In this document: positions 34,134 to 46,210 of the stretch, in pieces
Layout of the letters: every line of letters begins with the position of its first letter
How positions within the stretch are numbered: the stretch's first letter is position 1
From: Panulirus ornatus
Taxonomy: Eukaryota > Arthropoda > Malacostraca > Decapoda > Palinuridae
Direction: 5' to 3'
DNA: 64,000 nt
Assembly: GCF_036320965.1 (NCBI RefSeq)
Contig: NC_092228.1
Coordinates: 20,788,503 to 20,852,502 of the forward strand
Notes under the pieces: generated by a model
The model's input: only the letters and a program-made list of their open reading frames with translations
What the model was told of the DNA's origin: nothing
The model's database searches: none
Made by a program: the position numbers and the translations under genes

Positions 34134-36895
34134 GATCAAACCACCTCACACCACATATTGTCCTCAAACATTTCATTTCCAACACATACACACTCCTCTG
34201 TACAACCCTATCTATAGCCCAAGCCTCGCAACCATATAACATTGTTGGAACCACCATTCCTTCAAACATACCCATTTTTGCTCACCGAGGTAACACTCTC
34301 ACCTTCCACACATTCTTCAATGCTCCCAGAACCTTCACCCTCTCCTCCACCCAGTGACTCACTTCCACTTCCATGGTTGCATCCGCTGCCAAATCCACTC
34401 CCAGATATCTAAAACATTTCACTTCCTCCAGTTTTTCTCCATTCAAACTTACCTCCCAGTTAATTTGTCCCTCAACCCTACTGAACCTAACAACCTTGCC
34501 CTTACTCATATTTACTCTCAGCTTTCTTCTTTCACACACTTTACCAAACTCATTCAACAACTGCAGTTTTTCACCCAAATCAGCCACTAGTGCTGTATCA
34601 TCAGCGAACAACTGACTCGCTTCCCGAGCCCTCTCATCCACAACAGACTGCATACTTGCCATTCTCTCCAAAACTTGCATTCACCTCCGTAACAACCCCA
34701 TCCATGAACAAATTGAACAACCATGGAGACATCACGTACCCCTGCCTCAAACTGACATTCACTGGGAAGCTATCACTTTCCTCTCTTCCTACTCATACAC
34801 ATACCTTACAACCCTGGTACAAACTTTTCACTGCTTCTAGTAACTTACCTCCCATACCATATACCCTTAATAACTTCCATAAAGCATCTCTATCAACCCT
34901 ATCAAATGCCTTCTCCAGATCCATAAATGCTACATACAAATCAAACTGTTTTTCTAAGTATTTCTCATACATTCTGCAAGGCAAACACCTGATCCATACA
35001 TCCTCTACCACTTCTGAAACCACACTGCTCTTCCCCAGTCTGATGCTCTGTACATACCTTTACCCTCTCAATATATACCCTCCCATATAATTTATCAGGA
35101 ATACTGAACAAACTTATACCTCTGTAATTTGAACACTTACCTTTATCCCCTTTGCCTTTGTACAGTGGCACTAGACATGCATTCTGCCAGCCCTCAGGCA
35201 CTTCACCATGAACCATACATACATGGAATATCCTTACCAACCAGTTAACAACACAGTCACCCCCTTTTTTAATAAATCCCACTGCAATACCATCCAAACC
35301 CGCTGCCTTGCCAGCTTTCATCTTCCGCAAAGCTTTTACTACCTCTTCTCTCTGCACCAAACCATTCTCCCTGACTCTCTCACTTCGCACAGCACCTCGA
35401 CCAAAACACCCTATATCTACCACTCTATCATCAAACACATTCAACAAACCTTTTCACTTCACTACTACATGTTATTACCTCCCTATTAACCAACTTCACC
35501 AATGTTCCCATTTGTTCTCTTGTCTTATTCATTTATTTACCTCCTTCCAGAACATCATTTTATTCTCCCTAGAATTTAATGATACCCTCTCACCTAAACT
35601 CTCATTTGCCCTCTTTCTCACCTCTTGCACCTTTCTCTTGACCTCCTGCCTATTTCTTTTATACATCTCCCAGTCATTTGCACTACTTCCCTGCAAAAAT
35701 TGTCCAAACACCTTTCTCTTCTCTTTCACTAACAATCTTACTTTTTCATCCCACCACTCACTACCCTTTCTAATCTGCCCACCTCCCACCTTTCTCATAC
35801 CACAGGCATCTTTTGCACAAGCCATCACTGCTTCCCTAAATACATCCCATTCCAACCCCACTCTCCTTATGTCATTTGCTCTCACCTTTTTCCATTCTGC
35901 ACTCAATCCCTCCTGGTACTTTCTCACACAAGTCTCCTTTCCAAGCTCACTTGCTCTCACTCTCTTCATCCCAACATTCTCTCTTCTTTTCTGAAAACCT
36001 CTACACATATTCACCTTTGCCTCCACTAGATAATGATCAGAAAGGCCTCCAGTTGCCCCTCTCAGAACATTAACTTGCAAAGGTCTCTCTTGCACGCGCC
36101 TATCAATTAACAAGTAATCCAATAATGCTCTCTGGCCTTCTCTCCTATTTACATACTTATGTATATCTCTCTCTTTAAACTAGGTATTCCCAATCACCAG
36201 TCCTTTTTCAGCACACAAATCTACAAGGTCTTCACCATTTCCATTTACAACACTGAACACTCCATGTATACCAATTAGTCCCTCAACTGCAATCAGATCA
36301 CCCATCACTATAACCTGGTCTCGTGCATCAAAGCTGCTAACACACTCACTCAACTGCTCCCAAAACACTTGCCTCTCATGATCTTTCTTCTCATGCTCAG
36401 GTGCATAGGCACCAATAATCACCCATCTCTCTCCATCCACTTTCAATTTTACCCAAATAAATCTAGGGTTTACTCTCTTACACTCTCTCACATACTCCCA
36501 CAGCTCCTGCTGTAGGAGTAGTGCTACGCCTTCTTTTGCTCTTGTCCTCTCTCCAACCCCTGACTTTACTCCCAGGACATTTCCAAACCACTCTTCCCCT
36601 TTACCCTTGAGCATTGTTTCACTCAGAGCCAAAACATCCAGGTTCCTTTCCTCAAACATACTACTTACCTCTCCTTTTTTCTCATCTTGGTTACATCCAC
36701 ACATATTCAGACTTCCGATTCTGAGCCTTCGAGGAGGATGAGCACTCCCCGTGTGACTCCTTGTGTTTTCCCTAGAAAGTTAAAATACAAGGAGGGGAGG
36801 GTTTACAGCCCCCTCTCCCGTCCCCTTTAGTCGCCTTCTATGACACGTGGGGAATGCGTGGGAAATATTCTTTCTCCCCATCCCCAGGGATTTAT
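34134..36895 (-). mobile_element. Family A RTE copy A14: C-terminal domain to 5' UTR
   Basis: Minus strand; covers the C-terminal domain, RT, linker, endonuclease and the 5' UTR (36705-36895), which ends with the reversed TCCCTGGGGATGGGGAG head. It shows how the family A 5' end begins. The 3' UTR is missing. Frames are broken between RT pieces (34282-34680, 34793-35023, 34965-35447) and the linker (35529-36122). Confidence 0.88.
36180..36704 (-). pseudogene. Endonuclease domain of copy A14
   Basis: 174 codons starting MCGCNQDEKKGEV. Visible EEP features: LALSETMLKGKGEEW (catalytic Glu), WVKLKVDGERWVIIGAYAPEH, and VIVMGDL. Seven residues (NAKVSNV in sister copies) are deleted after MGDL, removing the catalytic Asn, so it is inactive. 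A TAG replaces a Trp codon after VIGNT. The SDH motif lies in the next frame (ATGGLSDHYLVEAKV, 35990-36080). Confidence 0.85.
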
Positions 36896-38633
36896 CTCTA
36901 TATTTATTATACTTTGTCGCTGTCTCCCACATTAGTGAGGTAATGCAAGGAAACAGACGAAAAAATGGCCCAACCCACCTAAATAAACATTTACATACAT
37001 ACACATATATACAAACCTATACATTTCAACATATACATACATATAAATAAACAGCCATATACATATATACATATGTACATATTCGTACTTGCTGCCTTCA
37101 TCCATTCCCGTCGCCACCCCACCACACATGAAATGGCATCATCTCCCCCAGCGTGAGGTAGCGCTAGGAAAAGACAACAAAGGCCACATTCGTTCACACT
37201 CAGTCCCTAGCTGTCATGTGTAATGCACCGAAACCACAGCTCCCTTTCCACATCTAGGCAACACAAAACTTTCCATAGTTTACCCCAGACACTTCACATG
37301 TCCTGGTTCAATGCATTGACAGCATGTCAGCCCCAGTATACCACATCATTCCAATTCACTCTATTCCTTGCATGCCTTTCACCCCCCTGTATGTTCAGGC
37401 CCCAATCACTCAAAATCTTTTTCACTCCATCCTTCCACCTCCAATTTGGTCTCCCACTTCTCGTTCCCTCCACCTCTGACACATGTCCTCTTTGTCAATC
37501 TTTCCTCACTCATTCTCTCCATGTGACCAAACCATTTCAATACACCCTCTTCTGCTCTCTCAACCACACTCTTTTTTATCACCATACATCTCCCTTATCC
37601 TTTCATTACTTACTCGATCAAACTACTTTACATCAAATATTGTCCTAAAACATCTCATCTCCAACACATCCACCCTCCTCCGCACAACCCTATCTATAGC
37701 CCATGCCTCACAACCATATAACACTGTTGGAACCACTATTCCTTCAAACATACCCATTTTTGCTTTATGTGATAATGTTCTCACCTTCCATACATTCTTC
37801 AATGCTCCCAGAACCTTCGCTGCCTCCCCCACCCTGTGACTCAATTTCGCTTCCATGGTTCCATGCCTCACAACCATATAACACTGTTGGAACCACTATT
37901 CCTTCAAACATACCCATTTTTGCTTTATGTGATAATGTTCTCGCCTTCCATACATTCTTCAATGCTCCCAGAACCTTCGCTGCCTCCCCCACCCTGTGAC
38001 TCAATTTCGCTTCCATGGTTCCATCCGCTACTATATCCACTCCCAGATATCTAAAACACTTCACTTCCTCCAGTTTCTCTCCAATCAAACTTACATCCCA
38101 CTTGGCTTATCCCTCCACTTTACTGTACCTACTGACCTTGCTCTTAGTGACATTTACTCTCAGCTTTCTTCTTTCAGGCACTTTACCAAACTCAGTCACC
38201 AGCTTCTGCAGCTTCTCACCCAAATCAGCAACCAGCGCTGTATCATCAGTAATCAACAACTGACTTACTTCCCAAGCTCTCTCATCCACAACAGACTTCA
38301 TACTTGCCCCTCTCTCCAAAACTCATGCATTCACCTCCTGAACCACCCCATCCACAAACATATTAAACAACCATGGAGACATCACACACCCCTGCCGCAA
38401 ACCGACATTCACTGGGAGCCAATCACTTTCCTCTCTTCCTACTCGTACATATGCCGTACATCTTCGATAAAAACTTTTCACTGCTTCTAGCAACTTACCT
38501 CCCACACCATATACTCTTTAATACCTTCCACAAATCATCTCTATCAACTCTATCATATGCCTCCTCCAGATCCATAAATGCAACATACAAATCCATTTGT
38601 TTTTCTGAATATTTCTTGCATACATTCTACAGG
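36896..38633 (-). mobile_element. Family A RTE copy A15: 3' tail to RT
   Basis: Minus strand with tail (GTCTCCCACATTAGTGAGG), long 3' UTR (36960-37230), C-terminal domain and RT to the motif A region at 38633, where the 5' end of A16 begins. It contains the 160-bp duplication. Confidence 0.85.
37701..38020 (-). repeat. 160-bp tandem duplication in copy A15
   Basis: Units 37701-37860 and 37861-38020 are nearly identical (A/G difference in the TTCTC(A/G)CC word). Confidence 0.95.
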
Positions 38634-41600
38634 AGCAGGGGGCCAGAAACCCTCCCCTCCTTGTATTTTAACTTTCTAAAAGGGGAAACAGAAGAAGGAG
38701 TCATGCGAGGAGTGCTCATCCTCCTCGAAGGCTCAGACTGGGGTGTCTAAATGTGTGTGGATGTAACCAAGATGAGAAAAAAGGAGAGATAGGTAGTATG
38801 TTTGAGGAAAGGAACCTGGATGTTTTGGTTCTGAGTGAAACGAAGCTAAAGGGTAAAGGGGAAGAGTGGTTTGGGAATGTCTTGGGAGTAAAGTCAGGGG
38901 TTAGTGAGAGGACAAGAGCAAGGGAAGGAGTAGCACTACTCCTGAATCAGGAGTTGTCGGAGTATGTGATAGAGTGTAAGAAAGTAAATTCTAGATTGAT
39001 ATGGGTAAAACTGAAAGTTGATGGAGAGAGATGGGTGATTATTGGTGCATATGCACCTGGGCATGAGAAGAAAGTCATGAGAGGCAAGTGTTTTGGGAGC
39101 AGCTGAGTGTGTTAGTGGTTTTGATGCAAAAGACCGGGTTATAGTGATGGGTGATTTGAATGCAAAGGTGAGTAATGAGGTAGTTGAGGGAATAATTGGT
39201 ATACATGGAGTGTTCAGTGTTGTAAATGGAAATGGTGAAGAGCTTGTAGATTTATGTGCTGAAAAAGGACTGGTGATTGGGAATACCTGGTTTAAAAAGC
39301 GAGATATACATAAGTATACGTATGTAAGTAGGAGAGATGGCCAGAGAGCGTTACTGGATTACGTGTTAATTGATAGACGCACGAAAGAGAGACTTTTGGA
39401 TGTTAATGTGCTGAGAGGTGCAACTGGAGGGATGTCTGATCATTATCTTGTGGAAGCAAAGGTGAAGATTTGAGGGGGTTTTCAGAAAAGAAGAGAGAAT
39501 GTCGGGGTGAAGAGAGTGGTGAGAGTAAGTGAGCTTGGGTAGGAGACTTGTATGAGGAAGTACCAGGAGAGACTGAGTACAGAATGGAAAAAGGTGAGAA
39601 CAAAGGAGGTAAGGGGAGTGGGGGAGGAATGGGATGTATTTAGGGAAGCAGTGATGGCTTGCGCAAAAGATGCTTGTGGCATGAGAAGTGTGGGAGGTGG
39701 GTTGATTAGAAAAGGTAGTGAGTGGTGGGATGAAGAAGTAAGATTATTAGTGAAAGAGAAGAGAGAGGCATTTGAACGATTTTTGCAGGGAAAAAATGCA
39801 AATGAGTGGGAGAGGTATAAAAGAAAGAGGCAGGAGATCAAGAGAAAGGTGCAAGAGGTGAAAAAGAGGGCAAATGAGAGTTGGGGCGAGAGAGTATCAT
39901 TAAATTTCAGGGGGAATAAAAAGATGTTTTGGAAGGAGGTAAATAAAGTGCGTAAGACAAGGGAGCAAATGGGAACTTCAGTGAAGGGGGCAAATGGGGA
40001 GGTGATAACAAGTAGTGGTGATGTGAGAAGGAGATGGAGTGAGTATTTTGAAGGTTTGTTGAATGTGTTTGATGATAGAGTGGCAGATGTGGGGTGTCTT
40101 GGTCGAGGTGGTGTGCAAAGTGAGAGGGTTAGGGAAAATGATTTGGTAAATAGAGAAGAGGTAGTAAAAGCTTTACGGAAGATGAAAGCCGGCAAAGCAG
40201 CAGGTTTGGATGGCACTGCAGTGGAATTTATTAAAAAAGGGGGTGACTGTATTGTTGACTGGTTGGTAAGGTTATTTAATGTATGTATGATTCATGGTGA
40301 GGTGCCTGAGGATTGGCGGAATGCTTGCATAGTGCCATTGTACAAAGGCAAAGGGGATAAGAGTGAGTGCTCAAATTACAGAGGTATAAGTTTGTTGAGT
40401 ATTCCTGGTAAATTATATGGGAGGGTATTGATTGAGAGGGTGAAGGCATGTACAGAGCATCAGATTGGGGAAGAGCAGTGTGGTTTCAGAAGTGGTAGAG
40501 GATGTGTGGATCAGGTGTTTGCTTTGAAGAATATATGCGAGAAATACTTAGAAAAACAAATGGATTTGTATGTAGCATTTATGGATCTGGAGAAGGCATA
40601 TGATAGAGTTGATAGAGATGCTCTGTGGAAGGTATTAAGAATATATGGTGTGGGAGGCAAGTTGTTAGAAGCAGTGAAAAGTTTTTATCGAGGATGTAAG
40701 GCATGTGTACGTGTAGGAAGAGAGGAAAGTGATTGGTTCTCAGTGAATGTAGGTTTGCGGCAGGGGTGTGTGATGTCTCCATGGTTGTTTAATTTGTTTA
40801 TGGATGGGGTTGTTAGGTGAATGCAAGAGTTTTGGAAAGAGGGGCAAGTATGCAGTCTGTTGTGGATGAGAGAGCTTGGGAAGTGAGTCAGTTGTTGTTC
40901 GCTGATGATACAGCGCTGGTGGCTGATTTGGGTGAGAAACTGCAGAAGCTGGTGACTGAGTTTGGTAAAGTGTGTGAAAGAAGAAAGTTAAGAGTAAATG
41001 TGAATAAGAGCAAGGTTATTAGGTACAGTAGGGTTGAGGGTCAAGTCAATTGGGAGGTAAGTTTGAATGGAGAAAAGCTGGAGGAAGTGAAGTGTTTTAG
41101 ATATCTGGGAGTAGATCTGGCAGCGGATGGGACCATGGAAGCGGAAGTGAATCATAGGGTGGGGGAGGGGGCGAAAATTCTGGGAGCCTTGAAGAATGTT
41201 TGGAAGTTGAGAACATTATCTCGGAAAGCAAAAATGGGTATGTTTGAAGGCATAGTGATTCCAACAATGTTGTATGATTGCGAGGCGTGGGCTATGGATA
41301 GAGTTGTGCGCAGGAGGGTGGATGTGCTGGAAATGAGGTGTTTGAGGACAATATGTGGTGTGAGGTGGTTTGATCGAGTAAGTAATGTAAGGGTGAGAGA
41401 GATGTGTGGAAATAAAAAGAGTGTGGTTGAGAAAGCAGAAGAGGGTGTTTTGAAATGGTTTGGTCACATGGAGAGAATGAGTGGGGAAAGATTGACCAAG
41501 AGGATATATGTGTCAGAGGTGGAGGGAATGAGGAGAAGTGGGAGACCAAATTGGAGGTGGAAAGATGGAGTGAAAAAGATTTTGAGTGATCGGGGCCTGA

Positions 41601-42115
41601 ACATGCAGGAGGGTGAAAGGCGTGCAAGGAATAGAGTGAACTGGAGCAATGTGGTATACCGGGGTCGATGTGCTGTCAATGGATTGAACCAGGGCATGTG
41701 AAGCATCTGGGGTAAACCATGCAAAGTGTGTGGGGCCTGGATATGGAAAGGGAGCTGTGGTTTCGGTGCATTATTACATGACAGCTAGAGACTGAGTGTG
41801 AACGAATGGGGCCTTTGGTGTTTTTCCTAGCGCTACCTCGCACACATGAGGGGGGAGGGGGTTGTTATTCCATGTGTGGCGAGGTGGCGATGGGAACAAA
41901 TAAAGGCAGACAGTATGAATTATGTACATGTGTATATATTTATATGTCTGTGTGTGTATATATATGTGTACATTGAGATGTATAGGTATGTATATTGTGC
42001 GTTTGTGGATATGTATGTATATACATGTGTATGTGGGCAGGTTGGGCCATTCTTTCGTCTGTTTCCTTGCGCTACCTCGCTAACGCGGGAGACAGCGACA
42101 AAGCAAAATAAAAAT
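38634..42115 (+). mobile_element. Family A RTE copy A16, near full length
   Basis: Includes part of the 5' UTR (CTGGAAACCCTCCCC-like at 38640, GTGCTCATCCTCCTCGAAGG at 38714), endonuclease, linker, RT, C-terminal domain, the long 3' UTR and the tail CGCTACCTCGCTAACGCGGG ending in AATAATAATATAAC. Lesions: small deletions in the endonuclease near 39075 and 39105, TGA near 39471, TAG near 39541, and a 4-bp deletion near 40816 that breaks RT after motif B. It is the left partner of the 3760-bp duplication. Confidence 0.92.
39552..40820 (+). pseudogene. Linker and RT N-half of copy A16 (422 codons)
   Basis: Runs from the linker (MRKYQERLSTEWKK) through KAAGLDGTAVEFIKKGGD, IVPLYKGKGDK, motif A (AFMDLEKAYDRVDRD) and motif B (GLRQGCVMSPWLFNLFMDG) to the frameshift at VVR. 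Motif C (LLFADDTALVADL) and the complete C-terminal domain are open in the overlapping frame 40817-41701. Two such frames in a row suggest that one 4-bp deletion is the only lesion in this half. Confidence 0.88.
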
Positions 42116-42124
42116 AATAATATA

Positions 42125-42450
42125 ACATTTTACAAAGCAAACACCTGATTCACACATCCTCTACCACTTCTGAAACCACACTGCTCTTCCCCAATCTGAT
42201 GCTCTGTAAATGCCTTCACCCTTTCAATCAATACCCTCCCATATGATCTACCAGGAATACTCAACAAACTTATACCTCTGTGGCTTGAACACTCACCTTT
42301 ATTCCCTTTGCCTTTATACAATGGCACTAGGCATGCATTCCACCAATCCTAAGGCACTTCACCATGAATCATACATACATTGAATATCCTCACCAACCAA
42401 TCAACAACACAGGCACCCCCTTTTTTAATAAATTCCACTGCAATACTGTC
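42125..42450 (-). mobile_element. Family A RT fragment A17
   Basis: Minus strand from CVNQVFAL back to EFIKKGG. It begins just after the tail of A16 and is duplicated at 45885-46210. Confidence 0.85.
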
Positions 42451-45400
42451 CCCAGGGATATATACAGAAGATATATAAACAGAAAAGGGAGCCACGGGGA
42501 GTGCTCATCCTCCTCGAAGGCTCAGATTGGGGTGTCTAAATGTATGTGGATGTAACAAGATGAGAAAAAAAAGAAGAGATAGGTAGTATCTTAGGGGAAA
42601 AAGAAACCTGGATGTTTTGGCTCTAAGTGAAATGAAGCTCAAGGGTAAAGGGGAAGAGTGGTTTGGGAATGTCTTGGGAGTAAAGTCAGGGGTTGTGAGA
42701 GGACAAGAGCAAGGAAGGAGTAGCACTACTCCTGAAACAGGAGTTGTGGGAGTATATGATAGAGTGTAAGAAAGTAAACTTTAGATTGACATGGGTAAAA
42801 CTGAAAGTGGATGGAGAGAGATGGGTGAATTATTGGGGCCTATGCACCTGGGCATGAGAAGAAAGATCATGAGAGGCAAGTGTTTTGAGAGCAGCGGGTT
42901 ATAGTGATGGGTGATTTGAATGCAAAGATGAGTCATGTAGCAGTTGAGGGAATAATTGGTATACATGGAGTGTTCAGTGTTGTAAATGGAAATGGTGAAG
43001 AGCTTGTAGATTTATGTGCTGAAAAAGGACTGGTGATTGGGAATACCTGGTTTAAAAAGCGAGATATACATAAGTATACGTATGTAAGTAGGAGAGATGG
43101 CCAGAGAGCGTTACTGGATTACGTGTTAATTGATAGACGCACGAAAGAGAGACTTTTGGATGTTAATGTGCTGAGAGGTGCAACTGGAGGGATGTCTGAT
43201 CATTATCTTGTGGAAGCAAAGGTGAAGATTTGAGGGGGTTTTCAGAAAAGAAGAGAGAATGTCGGGGTGAAGAGAGTGGTGAGAGTAGGTGAGCTTGGGT
43301 AGGAGACTTGTATGAGGAAGTACCAGGAGAGACTGAGTACAGAATGGAAAAAGGTGAGAACAAAGGAGGTAAGGGGAGTGGAGGAGGAATGGGATGTATT
43401 TAGGGAAGCAGTGATGGCTTGCGCAAAAGATGCTTGTGGCATGAGAAGTGTGGGAGGTGGGTTGATTAGAAAAGGTAGTGAGTGGTGGAATGAAGAAGTA
43501 AGATTATTAGTGAAAGAGAAGAGAGAGGCATTTGAACGATTTTTGCAGGGAAAAAATGCAAATGAGTGGGAGAGGTATAAAAGAAAGAGGCAGGAGATCA
43601 AGAGAAAGGTGCAAGAGGTGAAAAAGAGGGCAAATGAGAGTTGGGGCGAGAGAGTATCATTAAATTTCAGGGGGAATAAAAAGATGTTTTGGAAGGAGGT
43701 AAATAAAGTGCGTAAGACAAGGGAGCAAATGGGAACTTCAGTGAAGGGGGCAAATGGGGAGGTGATAACAAGTAGTGGTGATGTGAGAAGGAGATGGAGT
43801 GAGTATTTTGAAGGTTTGTTGAATGTGTTTGATGATAGAGTGGCAGATGTGGGGTGTCTTGGTCGAGGTGGTGTGCAAAGTGAGAGGGTTAGGGAAAATG
43901 ATTTGGTAAATAGAGAAGAGGTAGTAAAAGCTTTACGGAAGATGAAAGCCGGCAAAGCAGCAGGTTTGGATGGCACTGCAGTGGAATTTATTAAAAAAGG
44001 GGGTGACTGTATTGTTGACTGGTTGGTAAGGTTATTTAATGTATGTATGATTCATGGTGAGGTGCCTGAGGATTGGCGGAATGCTTGCATAGTGCCATTG
44101 TACAAAGGCAAAGGGGATAAGAGTGAGTGCTCAAATTACAGAGGTATAAGTTTGTTGAGTATTCCTGGTAAATTATATGGGAGGGTATTGATTGAGAGGG
44201 TGAAGGCATGTACAGAGCATCAGATTGGGGAAGAGCAGTGTGGTTTCAGAAGTGGTAGAGGATGTGTGGATCAGGTGTTTGCTTTGAAGAATATATGCGA
44301 GAAATACTTAGAAAAACAAATGGATTTGTATGTAGCATTTATGGATCTGGAGAAGGCATATGATAGAGTTGATAGAGATGCTCTGTGGAAGGTATTAAGA
44401 ATATATGGTGTGGGAGGCAAGTTGTTAGAAGCAGTGAAAAGTTTTTATCGAGGATGTAAGGCATGTGTACGTGTAGGAAGAGAGGAAAGTGATTGGTTCT
44501 CAGTGAATGTAGGTTTGCGGCAGGGGTGTGTGATGTCTCCATGGTTGTTTAATTTGTTTATGGATGGGGTTGTTAGGTGAATGCAAGAGTTTTGGAAAGA
44601 GGGGCAAGTATGCAGTCTGTTGTGGATGAGAGAGCTTGGGAAGTGAGTCAGTTGTTGTTCGCTGATGATACAGCGCTGGTGGCTGATTTGGGTGAGAAAC
44701 TGCAGAAGCTGGTGACTGAGTTTGGTAAAGTGTGTGAAAGAAGAAAGTTAAGAGTAAATGTGAATAAGAGCAAGGTTATTAGGTACAGTAGGGTTGAGGG
44801 TCAAGTCAATTGGGAGGTAAGTTTGAATGGAGAAAAGCTGGAGGAAGTGAAGTGTTTTAGATATCTGGGAGTAGATCTGGCAGCGGATGGGACCATGGAA
44901 GCGGAAGTGAATCATAGGGTGGGGGAGGGGGCGAAAATTCTGGTAGCCTTGAAGAATGTTTGGAAGTTGAGAACATTATCTCGGAAAGCAAAAATGGGTA
45001 TGTTTGAAGGAATAGTGGTTCCAACAATGTTGTATGATTGCGAGGCGTGGGCTATGGATAGAGTTGTGCGCAGGAGGGTGGATGTGCTGGAAATGAGGTG
45101 TTTGAGGACAATATGTGGTGTGAGGTGGTTTGATCGAGTAAGTAATGTAAGGGTGAGAGAGATGTGTGGAAATAAAAAGAGTGTGGTTGAGAAAGCAGAA
45201 GAGGGTGTTTTGAAATGGTTTGGTCACATGGAGAGAATGAGTGGGGAAAGATTGACCAAGAGGATATATGTGTCAGAGGTGGAGGGAATGAGGAGAAGTG
45301 GGAGACCAAATTGGAGGTGGAAAGATGGAGTGAAAAAGATTTTGAGTGATCGGGGCCTGAACATGCAGGAGGGTGAAAGGCGTGCAAGGAATAGAGTGAA

Positions 45401-45875
45401 CTGGAGCAATGTGGTATACCGGGGTCGACGTGCTGTCAATGGATTGAACCAGGGCATGTGAAGCATCTGGGGTAAACCATGCAAAGTGTGTGGGGCCTGG
45501 ATATGGAAAGGGAGCTGTGGTTTCGGTGCATTATTACATGACAGCTAGAGACTGAGTGTGAACGAATGGGGCCTTTGGTGTTTTTCCTAGCGCTACCTCG
45601 CACACATGAGGGGGGAGGGGGTTGTTATTCCATGTGTGGCGAGGTGGCGATGGGAACAAATAAAGGCAGACAGTATGAATTATGTACATGTGTATATATT
45701 TATATGTCTGTGTGTGTATATATATGTGTACATTGAGATGTATAGGTATGTATATTGTGCGTTTGTGGATATGTATGTATATACATGTGTATGTGGGCAG
45801 GTTGGGCCATTCTTTCGTCTGTTTCCTTGCGCTACCTCGCTAACGCGGGAGACAGCGACAAAGCAAAATAAAAAT
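42451..45875 (+). mobile_element. Family A RTE copy A18, hybrid copy made by duplication
   Basis: Its left part (42451 to about 42950) matches A19 and its right part (from about 42960) matches A16 almost base for base. RT frames: 43312-44580 (422 codons) and 44577-45461 (294 codons), with the same 4-bp deletion as A16. The endonuclease part has several 1-bp indels relative to A19 (near 42550, 42595, 42690, 42830). Confidence 0.92.
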
Positions 45876-45884
45876 AATAATATA

Positions 45885-46210
45885 ACATTTTACAAAGCAA
45901 ACACCTGATTCACACATCCTCTACCACTTCTGAAACCACACTGCTCTTCCCCAATCTGATGCTCTGTAAATGCCTTCACCCTTTCAATCAATACCCTCCC
46001 ATATGATCTACCAGGAATACTCAACAAACTTATACCTCTGTGGCTTGAACACTCACCTTTATTCCCTTTGCCTTTATACAATGGCACTAGGCATGCATTC
46101 CACCAATCCTAAGGCACTTCACCATGAATCATACATACATTGAATATCCTCACCAACCAATCAACAACACAGGCACCCCCTTTTTTAATAAATTCCACTG
46201 CAATACTGTC
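45885..46210 (-). mobile_element. Second copy of RT fragment A17
   Basis: Same content as 42125-42450, part of the tandem duplication. Confidence 0.85.

Noticed and set aside
38634..41701. Intact, active RTE element
   Set aside because: Copy A16 has at least two in-frame stops and several small frameshifts; no copy in the window has a complete open frame from endonuclease to C-terminus.
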